A stretch of DNA of 64,000 nt, from NCBI GenBank assembly GCA_020726505.1, contig JAHLEZ010000043.1, forward strand, positions 124,001-188,000. The letters are read 5' to 3'. The stretch is from Leptodontidium sp. MPI-SDFR-AT-0119. Its lineage: Eukaryota > Ascomycota > Leotiomycetes > Helotiales > Leptodontidiaceae. Below, one piece after another: positions 11,697-23,778 of this stretch (the stretch's first letter is position 1; each line of letters opens with the position of its first letter). A program made the translations under genes and the position numbers. The notes beneath the pieces were generated by a model. It had not been told where the DNA came from. It did not search any database and was given only the letters and a program-made list of their open reading frames with translations.

Positions 11697-12180
11697 GAAT
11701 CAAGGGAGTGAAAGACGGCAAGGAATACAATAGTATGACTTTGCCGAATGCCAGTCGAAAATCAGAGCTGCCCTCGTACACCTCGCCTTATGACTTACCC
11801 CCAAAAAGAGTTGGGCGCTACAGTTCAACATTCTGCTACGACACTGCGGTTTTGATCTGTAGACTCGGATGTTTCTTGCACCTGGGAATGCCGCGGTTCG
11901 CAGCTTCAGTAAAGGAACTTTTGGAAGGAAGAAATTTTGTATTATAATAGAATACAGGCCGATCTAATGTGGGACTGTTCTGTGATATTCAACCCCTCTC
12001 TATATTTACCACTAGCCAATAATACTGATAAATAAACAACCCGTTTGAAATAGAAGTGTAAACAAGAGAGTTCCCAAGCGTTTTAATGACGAAACTAGTC
12101 GAAACAAAAGAAATCCGTTGAGGTGGGAAAATTGACTCCAAAAAGCTTTGCGTAGTAACCTCATCTCCTTATTCCTCCTT
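11697..12180. other. Convergent 3' intergenic region
   Basis: 484 bp between the stops of the regulator and the ABC transporter. An 86-codon plus frame here overlaps the regulator's end and has no recognisable features; it is probably 3' UTR. Confidence 0.5.
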
Positions 12181-15100
12181 CTACTCTCCTTGAGATGATC
12201 CCTCTGACTGTGTAGCTTTCTCAACAGCCGGCACAGCCTTAGGCTTTTTGCCACCCTCGCCACCCCATTTCTTCACACGGAAGATATAGTAGAGCACAAT
12301 GGCCAAGAAGAAATTAAACACGATGAAAGCCCACATGATACCAAAGTTTCGCCAACGCTCATTCCAGTAGATTTTAGGGCCCGTGAGGAAGATGTCCCCA
12401 TTACGAATGGAACAGTATTGACAAGACTCGGTAGAGTTGTGATTTAGCAGATATCCGGGTGCCTTCTCCAAGTATGAATTGAGGTATACGCCACAGGTCT
12501 GACCGGCTGGAGAGCTGAAGACGGACATCTCGCTACCGGAACACTCAACTTCTCGAGAATGTAGAAGTGTGGCTGCGATGCCGCTGATCCAATACGTAAA
12601 CGGGTTGACGCGGTACATGAATATCCAGAAGCCAGGGAGTGCTTGTGGTGCTTGGAGGACTCCGCAGAACATGGTCATCATCAGCATGAGGAGAGTGACA
12701 ATACCACCAGCAGTCTGAGCGTCAGGAAGTGCTGCGATAGTCATGTGTGCGAATGAGCCGCCAAAGACGAACAGTTGAATGATGAAGAGCATAACCAGAC
12801 ATTGTCGATCAGAAGACTGGACGCCAACAACTGCATAGTAGTAACTCCCGTAGGCAAGGATGGCCGTTATGATCTGGTAGGGAATTTCTACGACAATGTT
12901 GGCGAACAAGAAGGCTACCCATGAATAGGCTTTGCTTGGTCGTTCGCGGACTTCATAGAGGTCGCGCTGAGATACGAAGAGGGGCTGGATCTGTTTTTGA
13001 ATTTAGCAGTTGGTCTTATCTCTGTTGCCTGGTAGAATAATACCTGTTGAACGAGCGAGGAAAAGATAGTCGTCAGCATAAAAACTGAATAGACGACGTT
13101 GGACATGCCGGCTTGAGAACCATCAGCACCATAAAAAGTAAATCCAACGAACAGCCCAGCAAAAAGCCCGAGCCCCCACTTGGCCATGACGTAGTCAGGA
13201 AGTCTCCAATATTGTTGGAAAATTCGGTAGGTGACAATTTGTACTTGCACCCACAATGGCATTGCGAACTCCGAATATCCAGTCGTGTCCTCGGTTGTTG
13301 ACGTGAGTTCAGATCTTGTCTCCATAGAGATCCTTTGGATCTCAGCCTCAACCTCTCTACACTCCTCACTGGACTTCCAAATCGAGTGCCAATCTTTGCC
13401 ACCGTCCTCGACACCCTTGTTGACGATTTCAAGCATGTATTCAGCAGGATTCTCCTCATTGCCACACTTCGGCGCTCCTTTCGTCTCCAGGTAATCAAGC
13501 AGCGTCCGGGAATTCGGCCCAATATTGCCAAAGTACACAGTCCTCCCCCCTCTAGCTAGGAAAAGAAGGCGATCGAACTCTTGGAAAAGTATGGCGCTAG
13601 GCTGATGAACCGTGCAGAGAACTGCCTGTCCTGAATCTGCGAGTTTTCGTAGGAACGTAACGATAGACCAGGAGCTCTGAGAATCGAGGCCGCTGGTAGG
13701 CTCGTCAAGAAACAAGAGGAGTTTTGGCTTCGCGGCGAGTTCCACTCCGATTGTCAACAACTTCCGCTGCTCGACGTTGAGGCCTTCCCCTGGAACTCCA
13801 ACAACAGCATTAGCGAAATCTCGCATGCTCAACATGTCGATCACGTCTTCAACGAATTGATACTTTTCTTCTTTGCTGACAGATGCAGGCTGACGAAGCA
13901 TGGCACTGAACCTCAAGCTCTCACGAACGGTAGCAGTCTGGAGATGAAGATCTGTACCAAAATTAGTCTCTAATACCAACCTTGTAGGACACGTAGAGTA
14001 TACCTTGCTGCTGAACATAGCCAGTCTTTCGTTGGAAGCTGGGATCTAGAGGGACCCCATTCACTAGCATGTCTCCTGTAATGACTCCCATAGTTGTACG
14101 TTGTGCCAAAACGTCAAGGAGGGTGGTTTTGCCTGCACCGCTAACACCCATGAGAGCTGTCAGTGTACCAGGCTTCACCCACCCAGAAATACCGCCCAAA
14201 AGTCGTCTTCCCTCGCCCTTAATTTCAATATCATAGATTACATCTTTCCAAGTGAAGATATCTTTCTGTGGCTTCAAGGCCTTCATTTCTGCTTCATCAG
14301 ATCTCTCAGCCGTGACAGCTCCTTGGTCTGAACCATTTTGTAGGTAGGCCGGGACATGACCCCTTTGAAACACGAGCACTTCCGCTGCACTTGATGTTGC
14401 TGAGTTGAGTTCGGTAGCGACGAAGTATATGAGCATGAAGACGACAAGAAAGGCAAAGAGAAATCCAAGGTTTCGCCAAACGTGAGAGTAGTAGTAGTGA
14501 TATTGTGTCGCAATATATGCATCCCCGTTGACGGTGCTGCGACCAGCAACGGATCCGACCGCCGAACAGATCCAAGAGTCACCTTGAAGGGGTGTGTAGG
14601 AGGGAATGATACTCGAACATGTGAATTCCCGTCCATGGAACTCATTAGCGATGAGGATCTCGAATGCGTAAAAGACCGGGTTCACCCAGCGAATCCATGC
14701 AAACCAAGGGTGCATTTGTGGAATCACTATGACAAACCCCGTGTATATGATGACGGCCAGGACAAGCACTCCGGCTAGAGTCATTGCCTGAGAGATGGTA
14801 CTCGTAACAGCAGCCATGGTTCTGAAGATTGCACTCATGACAAACGTCATCAGGAAGGTGACGAGGAAGTACAGAAAGAAAGGCCCAGGTTCTCGGCGCA
14901 AACCGCTCATGAAATAAAGAATGATGTTGAAGCAAACTGCAGTGAGGAACTTGATGGGGATGTCGGATACGACTCCAGCGGCAGCCTCGGTAGCAGGGTG
15001 GTAGAAGGCATACGAGGCATGTTTTTGAACGATCGGGCGTTGATTGTACAAGCTGCCAATCTCAGATATGGCCGTAAGTGCATTCAGAAGAACTGCCATG

Positions 15101-16845
15101 AAAAGGGTGGCACCGAGACTAGTGAAGCCAGCAGTTGCTGCAGGAGTTCCGTAATAAACCGATCCGATAATGAGTGCGAGGACAACCTGACTTCCAACCT
15201 GCATGGCGGTGGCTGACATGTCGCCCATAATACGCTGGTAAGCTCGCTTCGTATTGAGTCTGATCTGCATGGCAATGCTGATCGTGTAGGGTGACTGCTT
15301 GCGAGTATTCCTTGCTTGTAGATGGTTCTTTTGTTCGCGGAGACGTACAATGGCTACACCGTCCTGACTGATTGGGTACTGCTGGGAATGAGCCTCGACT
15401 TCCACGAGAAGAGCTTCATATTCGGGAGATTGGCGCCAATATCTTTCGAAGTCCTCTGGAGTCCGTGGTACACGATCCTCCATTCCTGAGCGGGCCCTAC
15501 GTTCCTGTGGATTTGTCACTGATGTCAAGAAGTCGCCAACTGTTTGGCGCTGAGGACAAATCCAACCTTGCTGCTCGAAAAAGGCCTTGGCGCGGTTCGC
15601 TGGGCCGAAATAGATCTGACGGCCCTCATAGAGAACTGAAGCCTTGTCAAAGAGGTCATACATCGCTTGACTAGCCTGGTAAACAGCCACTGTGTGAGCC
15701 GAACTGGCCAGGTCGGCGCCGAGTCGCAAAGACTGCACAAATTTAAGAGCTGTTGCGGAATCAAGGCCTCGGGTACTATCAAGGTCAGTCTAGAACTATA
15801 TCCATGTGCAGCACATCTTACCTGTTATCCCAGGCACTAAAGGGAACTCCTGCAACCATCATTTCCGCAAGGCTGACTCGTTTCCGCTCTCCCCCAGAGA
15901 CACCTCGAACGAAATCATTGCCAACCTTGGTGTTGTAAGTGTGACTTATGCCAAAGATGGCCATGGATACCTGGGCGAAATATTTGCAGTACTGGTCTCG
16001 GCTCATGCCTTTGATTCGGTTTGATGGTGTACGTGCTGCGGCGGCAAATTCGAGCGTCTGTCCAACTGTGAGATGAGGGAAATGCTTGTCGACCTAGATA
16101 AATTTAGCATCATAGCCACGCCCATTGCTCATAACAGAATCCGGACCTCTTGATTATACGCTATTTCGCCCTTGAATTCTTTCGTCATCTGCTTCTGGGG
16201 AATGCCATCGTAATGGACAACCGAGCCATCATCAACATGCAAGCCGTTCAACTCTCCACACATAGTCTTCAACAACGTACTGCATCCGGATCCAGGGCGA
16301 CCGAGGACGATCAAGAGCTCGCCAGGTTGTAGAAGACCATCAAATTTGTGAAGTATCACTCTCGGCTCTTTCTTGGTGAAGCTGAAGTGTTCCCCTAGCC
16401 GAAGTGGGATTGATAACAATGACCCGACCGTGGATTGAAGGCGAAGAGCTGCTCCATCGCCAGAGACTTTCAAATTCGTGTAGGAAATACCGATCTTCTT
16501 CGGCGCGTGGCCTTGCTCTAAGAATTCATTAATAAATGAACGCAGCCACCTTGTTTCGTCGAAGTTGCCTAGACTTGGGTCAGGAAGTGTATCTGTCGGC
16601 CCTATGCCATCAAAGGCATTGCTTCTTCTTTGCGAGAAAGCTGTGACGATGCGTCTAATCTCGTTCATATCCGCTTCGTCGATCTGTGACACATTCTGTC
16701 TGTTGGCGCTCTCATTCTCGTAGGTCTTAACTTCGTCCTGCCGACTTCCTGGGGTTGGACTAGGTGGTGGTGGCTGCTCGCTGATACCGAGTCCCCCCGA
16801 AAATGGCCTTTCATGGAGTGTCAAAGAACTGCTGCTGTCATTCAT
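12181..16845 (-). CDS. PDR-type (ABCG) full-size ABC transporter
   Basis: Plasma-membrane pleiotropic drug resistance efflux pump, expected to export hydrophobic toxicants such as azoles or plant and self-made metabolites. Four introns are proposed (plus 12991-13043, 13952-14003, 15776-15821, 16094-16146), giving 1486 residues in the reverse order (NBD-TMD)2 typical of the family. NBD1 has Walker [12 protein letters not shown] (about residue 182, with the PDR-typical Cys in place of Lys), signature [10 protein letters not shown] and a degenerate Walker B ending SAWDN followed by STRGLD. The first TM domain follows. NBD2 has [17 protein letters not shown] (about 870), the degenerate LNVEQRKL signature and [13 protein letters not shown]. 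The second TM domain contains the Cys-rich extracellular stretch usual before the last helix. The start at 16845 (MNDSSSS) is preferred over an in-frame ATG 10 codons upstream. The gene looks intact. The 16094-16146 intron has an unusual GTCCGG donor. Confidence 0.93.
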
Positions 16846-18902
16846 GGCTGCAGATAGTTGATAATACAGCAACACTTTGAAGAACTGACGTGCGGTGAGA
16901 GAAGGAAGGTGAGTAGACAGAAGGGTAAGGAGGAACCGCCGGACCGGGCAGCAGTATTTATTGCAGCTACAAAGTTAGTAAAAGTTTCCTTTCCTTGCAC
17001 ATGGCTTTAGCACAGAAAATTGACGACACATTCTCATACCTGACTTACCCAATGCAAATCTCGGTCACAGACGTCTTCCGGTATCCGGACGACATGTGGA
17101 GCCTGTTTCCGTGCCGAGTTCTGCTGTAACGTATCAATATCAGTAGACATTTTCTAACGGACATTTACGAAAAGCGAATCGGTCGGGGTTGAGATCAAAA
17201 AGCCGTGACATTGACGGGGTAAGGGAGACAAAAATTAAGTTCCGTAGTATTTTGGCATGTGTCCCGGGGGACCCTGGATGCACCATAATTGCTGCTTACA
17301 TCCTCAGGTAGAAGCGGACTGGAGGGGCTTCGTTGAAGATTTCGAGGAGGCACAAGATCTTGAAGTGAGTTGGTGAAAATATGCCAAGACTCCAATACAC
17401 AGTAATGTTGTTTGATCTCCTCTGGTGGCCTGAATTAGGAATTGTATCCTTTCCAATTGCAAAAATACCAGAGACAACTTCTCTTTCCATGTCTCTTTGC
17501 TCTGAATGTTGATCACCGAAGGCCGCGCGTGGACAGGGGGGGATTTTGAGGCTTAGCGAACGATCACGGTTCGTCAGGGGTGCTGCAACTGAAGCTCCGC
17601 TTAGTCAGCGGACATTTCTCTCAAGTTTGTTGACAATACAAGTATTGTCTTAATCTCGTACGGGATGAAGAGGGCACCTGGGCGATTTCCTTCACATGTG
17701 ATAGAACGCTCTGTTCTCATTTGTTTGGCGGAGTAGTCCAAAAACGAGGCTATCCATCATGAGGGAAAGTAGAATAGTTACTCGTCCAATACTCTCCCAA
17801 TTTTAGTCCACTAAGTCAAGAGGAGAAGAGTTTCAATCCAGCTATCAAAGATGCTCTGTTAGATTAACGCTCCAACTTCCGAGCTCACATCTCGTGGGCC
17901 TCTGCCCGTTAATAAGAAGCTATCGTTTTATTCTCAAGCTCCGGCAAGAAGAAAGCCTGACGTAAAGTACCTGATAACATGGACGAAGACCCCCCTTCCC
18001 CGCTGCAGTAAGATAGAATTGCACCCTAACGAAAAATTATTCTTTTGAATTTGAAGTTGAATTCCTCAATGCTTCATTCAAGGAGAGCCTTTTCCCTGGC
18101 CCCAGTAACACGTAAAGACAAAAACACCCAAAAGAAAGAAAGAAAAAGCCAACTACATCCTCTTACTTATTCCAGACCTGGCGTAAGAACACTCGGTGGT
18201 TTCAATTAAGCATTCGACCATGGCATTTAGAATAGTTGGATTATACTACTTACTGCCTGTGAATTTTCCTGAGCTTCGTTGACCCCTGAGTTAAGCGAGA
18301 CGAGGGCCGCCCCTGACGCAGACCAGCTGAAGTTATGAGGACCGTTCGTGGCGGAGAACCTCTGTCCTTGACGATTACGGGAATTCAAACTCCACATTCA
18401 GGTATGCAGTAGACAAAGCCACTCGGTCATCTTACTATGGGGGGTCGTCGGCGTAGGACAGTAGTACCACATAATTGCGGCCAGCCAAGCAGATTCCTTT
18501 TGCTCAAAAAATCCTCAGCCGAGGAACAGTACCAACCGAACTTTGATTTTCATGCATTTAATTTTGCTCCTCTTGCTTCTCGCGTGTGCCTCTCTTTATC
18601 CAGTTTGAAGTCAACCCGAGACCCCCGACTGCTAGATCTGGACCGACCATACCGGGTTGAGTATGAAACGTACCTCAGACTTAAGCCCCTGCAGCATATC
18701 AAATCCATCTAAGATTTATCAACCACACTCCCACGCTTATCTCACATCAAGCAATGCAAGCTTGAATCTTGGTATATCTCCCTGATTAACGAGCTTCGCG
18801 TCTCATCGTTTGGGAGACGATTTATTAGGATGCCATCTCCCTCCCACGTCCAGATGGTGATGTTTGTCGATCTGAAAGACTGCATCTTTTCTATATCTCA
18901 TC
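16846..18902. other. Divergent promoter region of ABC pump and sedolisin
   Basis: About 2 kb without a supportable gene. It holds the upstream regions of both flanking genes, including CCGG-rich sequence near 16935-16950 and the CCGGTATCCGG motif at 17078-17088. Small frames at 17195-17516 and 18437-18712 show no recognisable domain. Confidence 0.5.
17078..17088. promoter_or_regulatory. CCGGTATCCGG motif upstream of the ABC gene
   Basis: Two CCGG half-sites separated by 3 bp, 233 bp before the proposed ABC start codon. They resemble the CCGGATAATCCGG palindrome before the Zn2Cys6 gene, although the spacer length differs (3 versus 5). Confidence 0.3.
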
Positions 18903-21036
18903 ATGTTTTTCCCTGCGACAAGAACTGCCTTGACGGTATTTCTAGGGTTGACTACTGTGGTCACGGGAAAGAAATCATTGTACACTTTAAAAGAACGGCA
19001 TCATGTGCCGAGGTCATGGTCGAGAGTTGGTCCTGCTCCCGCGCAGCACATGATACAATTGCAAATCGGATTGAAGCAGGGTCAGTTCAGTGAACTTGAA
19101 AGACAATTATATGAAGGTACTTCAACTGTGGGAAGATAAGGTATTCAATCATCTTGCCAGGAAAACTGACATCCGCCACAGTCTCCGATCCAAGGCACAT
19201 AAGATATGGACAACATCTGTCGGAAAACCAAGTCAACCAGCTCATCAAGCCCAAGGATGAGACTCTCAACCAAGTCTTAAGATGGCTTCATGAAAACGAT
19301 ATCGAAGACCAATTGGAATACAGTCGAGCCAAAAACTGGATCAAAGTCACACTTTTAGTTGAATCGGTCGAGAAGCTACTCGACACAAAATACTCGATTT
19401 TCAAGCATGAAGATGGCTCCCATCTGGTACGAACGCCAGAATGGTCACTTCCATCACATCTTCATGAGCACATCCAAACCATTCAGCACGAATTCGTTCT
19501 TCCGCATGAAACCCGAGCGTTCGACCTTGAAAATCGCTGCAGCAGATGAGGCAGAGATTCAAATTGCCACTGACAGGATGCCTTCGAGCAAGGCTCTTGC
19601 TGATGTATGCAATGTCAATCTTGTCAGCCCGGAATGTCTGCGTACACTCTATGGTACCCATCCCATCCGTCACTTCGAAACCTGTCACTAACCTCCCAGG
19701 AACAATCGACTATGTCGCCCAATCTGCCAGTAAGAACCGTGTGGGGATGACAAACTACCTGGGCGAAACCAGCGTGCGCTCCGACGTCTCTATCTTCCTC
19801 TCTCGTTTCCGTCCCGACGCATCGGCAAATTTCACTCACAACCATCGCCTCTGGATCTGACCAGCAAGCCCCGAATACAATGTCCCTCGCGGCAGGTAGA
19901 AATCTCGAAGGAAATTTAGACGCAGAAACCATTCTCGGCATTGCGTTCCCCACACCAATGGAAGTGTACAACACAGGTGGAAGTCCGCCATTCGTACCTG
20001 ATTTAGCGACTCCGACGAATACCAATGAGCCGTATTTGGATTGGCTACAGTTCATGTTGGGACTGGAGAGTACGCCGCAGGTCATTAGCACGAGTTATGG
20101 AGTTGATGAGCAGACTGTTCCTTTGAGCTTTGCGACTGCAGTGTGCAATGGATTTGCGCAGCTGGGTGCGAGAGGGGTGTCGTTACTGTTTGCTAGTGGA
20201 GACAATGGGGTGGGCTCGAATGGGGAGTGTATCTCAAACGATGGGAAGAACACAAGTACTTTCCTTTCGATTTACCCTGGCGGATGTGTAAGTCCCCCTC
20301 CCCGCACTTCCAGAATCTGTCTTCGATATCCCAAAGCTGATTCACGCTCCCAAGCCGTTTGTTACAACCGTAGGTGGTACAATGCGCATCAATCCCGAAG
20401 TAGTCGCGTTCAATCTAGGCAATAGCTATGCATCAGGCGGAGGATTCAGCAATTACTTCTCTCGTCCTGCGTATCAAGATGCAGTCGTACCAACTTACAT
20501 CACTAGCTTAGGTGACCAATTCAAAGGTCTCTACAACGCATCTGGGCGAGGCTATCCAGACATCTCAGAACAAGGCTTTCATTATATAACAATTTGGAAT
20601 GGAACGGTTGTACCGCTGGATGGAATGAGGTAGTTACGTCATGCCTCTTTTTTGCTTTCTTCGGAATCAGCTAACACGAGGGCATTAAAGTGCATCGACT
20701 CCAGCAGCATCTGCCATCATCTCACTTCTCAACGATGCCCTCCTCGCAGCTGGGAAACCAGTCTTAGGTTTCCTCAATCCATGGCTATACTCGCAGGGCT
20801 TTAAAGCTTTGACTGATGTCACAAGCGGTTCGGCACGAGGGTGTGATAGTGCCGGATTTCCGTCGCAACCTGGCTGGGACGCTGTCAGCGGATTTGGGAC
20901 ACCGGTATGCTCTGTTTGACCAAATCCCTGTCTCGAGGAGATGAGAGGAGAATAAGATATTTGTGCTGACTTATATTGCAATCTGCAGGACTTCCTGAAG
21001 CTGAAGGCTGCAGCGTTGGACAACGGCATTTTTTAA
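18903..21036 (+). pseudogene. Sedolisin (S53, tripeptidyl-peptidase-like) with two frameshifts
   Basis: Secreted acid serine-carboxyl peptidase. The start MFFPATRTALTVFLG gives a signal peptide. A pro-domain follows (SDPRHIRYGQHLS), then the catalytic domain. Introns 19117-19181, 19654-19699, 20288-20354, 20630-20690 and 20905-20988 all have plausible GT/AG ends. Catalytic elements are present: Glu and Asp in EGNLDAE, oxyanion Asp in FASGDNGVG, and Ser in MSAST where the family usually has GTSAS. A Ca-site-like DVTSGS stretch and the C-terminal GFGTP are also there. Two frame breaks are not explained by splicing: near 19486 (after IQTIQ, before TNSFFRMKPE) and near 19834 (before LTTIASGS). 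The gene is otherwise complete to the TAA at 21034-21036. It is therefore a young pseudogene, or two single-base assembly errors. Confidence 0.85.
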
Positions 21037-22053
21037 TCGCAACTTCGTAAGTGCACATTATATATTTCTGCTATTTTGAATTTTAGCCGAAAACAGTCTG
21101 TAGAACTGGGTTGTAATATTACGTCTCTAATGTTTCTCGAGAGAATATCTTGCCTGACGTTCCGATGAGAATTTCCCGTGATTCCGTTGATGTGAACTTT
21201 TATTTACTTGTTCTTCTCGAACATCTACGGTACTCAACTTGTCCCACGCTTATTTCTTATGTACGGCCACAAGTCCCTTGTGAACTCACAGCGATATCTA
21301 GAACTTCTTCTTCATAGAGATAATGTTTGATCCTCGCTCACTGGCAATAGATTCGCAATATCTCGAGTCTATCCTTCAGTTCTCCCAGTGTTGTAGATGA
21401 TGTTGGCGAACTACTTGGTCGTAGTTCTCTCCAGATTTTTGTGCGAATTTCGCCTGGCAGCAATTGGAACAGACCCAAATTCTGAAAAGCAACTGTCACA
21501 GATGTTTAGAGTCGGATACCAACCGACTTGACTAAAAATCGACAGCTAGAGTATCTGAGGTATTTCCGAAGTTGATTCGCATGACTGATGGGGAAGCGAA
21601 GTCTTTAAATACACGGGAACTACTGTTGTGTTTTAGTTAGTAGCCGAAAGGTTGCTGAATTTGGCAATGGAGAACGCCCTAGTCTACCTTTGCGAGACTT
21701 GATATTTTGACATGATATTTATTAAATTGATTTGAAAAGGGCAATACACTAGTGAATTGCCAACTACAAAATCCTGATTAGAAAAAGCCATTCTAGAAAT
21801 ATTTCAGGTACTTTGAAACTGCGCACCGAATAAATGCGGGTAGGTTTCATCACCAATCCTTCAGCCTTGTAATTACGTATTATCAGTCACGCTAGCCATG
21901 TCGTCTCAACCTACTCTGGTCTACTTTTCCAGACTTCCTCCAACCTTGGAAGCCCGTTGCCAAGGCGAAGCTACGCTGACCCCAAAGTACTCAAACTGTA
22001 TGGAACATTGAATGCTAAACAAGGTCATTCTTTGGGACAATCCCACTCAAAAA
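21037..22053. other. Intergenic region
   Basis: No supportable gene. It is moderately AT-rich and separates the sedolisin from the HET/G-domain pseudogene. Confidence 0.5.
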
Positions 22054-23778
22054 ATGCGCCTGTTGAAGCTAAGCAACGAGGGCAGCTTCAGCCTTACGCA
22101 GTTTCCACGAGACCGACAACCCCCATACGCCATACTATCTCACACCTGGGGAAGAGGAGAAGACAATGAGGTCACTTTCAAGGACTTGGTTGATGGAACC
22201 GGTCAGAACAAACGGGGGTTTGGGAAACTTCGATTCTGCGGCAATCAAGCAAAGGACGATGACCTACACTACTTCTAGGTCGATACATGCTGTATCGACA
22301 AATCCAATAACAATGAACTCACCACAGCCATCAACTCCATGTTTAGGTGGTATCAAGACGCAGCAAGATGCTACGTGTATCTGTCCGATGTTTCGGTACG
22401 GTCACGAGACGGCACCTTTCTTCATTTAAGATGGGAATCCACCTTTCGCAACAGCCAATGGTTCATGCGGGAGTGGACGTTGCAAGAGCTCCTTGCCCCA
22501 AAGGTTGTTCACTTCTACTCGCGAGACGAAAGTCGGCTTGGGGACAAGCAATCTCTTGGGCAGCAGATCGTTGGAATAACGGGAATCCCTATGGAAGCCC
22601 TTCTGGGACAGCCGCTGTCTCGGTTCACTGTTGAGAATCGATTCTCTTGGGCGCAAAACAGGCAAACGACTATGGAGGAGGACAAGGCATATTCCCATCT
22701 GGGAATCTTTGGTGTGTTTTTGCCGCTTATTTATGGAGAGGGTCAGCCGAATGCTTTACGAAGACTTCGCAAAGAAGTCAGAGAGTCCATCGATGTCATT
22801 CTGGAGCCAACAATAGGTAATTTTGATGAAGCTCTCTCTTCTGCCAGGGCTAATTTTATCCTGTGATGACTCCAGATCTGCCAGCTCCTGGGACGGCAAT
22901 AGAAGAAGTTTTTGTAGGGGTCATGGGCCCCATTGGTTCTGGCAAGAGGTCTCTCATTGAATTGATCGTCGGTCCACAGGATGATTTACTGGACCCTGTC
23001 ACTCGCTCATGTATGTCACTTAAACCCCCTCTTTGTTCGAAATTGGATCTTGACCTAGGTATATAGCTACTGAAAACATTGCATCTCGCAGCTTCTTGTA
23101 CGCGGGACGATCAAGAGTTAACCTGGTTGAATTCCCAGGTTTTGTTGACAGAGCAAAATCCGATGCAGAAATTTTGTCGGATGTTGCTTCTTGGCTCGCA
23201 GTTGCTTATAGATCGAATATCCAACTGTGTGGTATCATTTATCTCCACCGAAATACGGATCTCCGAATGGGAGGAACTGGACGTAAAAATCTTTAGAAGA
23301 TCTGCGGCCCTGATTGCTACTCCAACATAACTATTGTGTCGTCTTGCTGGGACGCCATTGAATCTAATCTAAGGTCGGAGCCGAACGCGAAAAAACACTT
23401 ATTGAAGATGTGGAAGTCTGGAATTCTCTGTATGGAGGCGACAGCGCAGTCTTACGCCACTCTGGGAACCGACAGTCGGCAATAGCTATACTTGAACAAT
23501 CTCTCCGCAATCGACGCCTGCTTACTCTGCAAATCCAAAAGGAGACTGTTATTAACGGGCTTACTCTTGGCAACACAGAGGCTGGTCAGCTTGTGAATGA
23601 TGACATTTCAACCGCAAAATTAGAGCATGAGCAGGACCTTGAAGATTTGTGAGAAGAGATGGAGCGGTTCCCAAATCAGCAATTGGGCGATCTGATTTTG
23701 AGTACAGAAGAAAAGTATGAGCGGGCACTGAAACGGCTCCAAGAAGAAGCAAAGGCCCTAAAAAAGAAGAAGGTTTGA
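22054..23778 (+). pseudogene. HET domain plus P-loop G-domain gene, inactivated
   Basis: The frame from 22054 (MRLLKLSNEGS) shows the HET hallmarks: YAILSHTWG, then VDTCCIDKSNN, and WFMREWTLQELLAP with YSHLGIFGVFLPLIYGEG near the end. HET domains trigger cell death in vegetative incompatibility. An in-frame TAG at 22276-22278 replaces the Trp normally found before VDTCCIDK. A plausible intron (GTAATTTTG to CTCCAG, about 22816-22874) would join HET to a P-loop domain: VGVMGPIGSGKRSL (Walker A), VNLVEFPGF (switch/Walker B-like) and LCGIIYLHRNTDLRMGG. That is the fungal G-domain/AIG1-like family often found next to or fused with HET. Further lesions are a TAG at 23294-23296, a frame change near 23400 and a TGA at 23650-23652 in the coiled-coil-like tail. 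The single-gene fusion is inferred; two adjacent genes are possible. Confidence 0.75.

Noticed and set aside
12915..14018. Use of the long internal frames as separate ABC half-transporters
   Set aside because: Short introns with good sites join the frames into one (NBD-TMD)2 protein, and each piece alone lacks its other half.
14283..15782. Several 60-120 codon frames on both strands inside the ABC gene
   Set aside because: They are shadows of the transporter's coding sequence in other frames.
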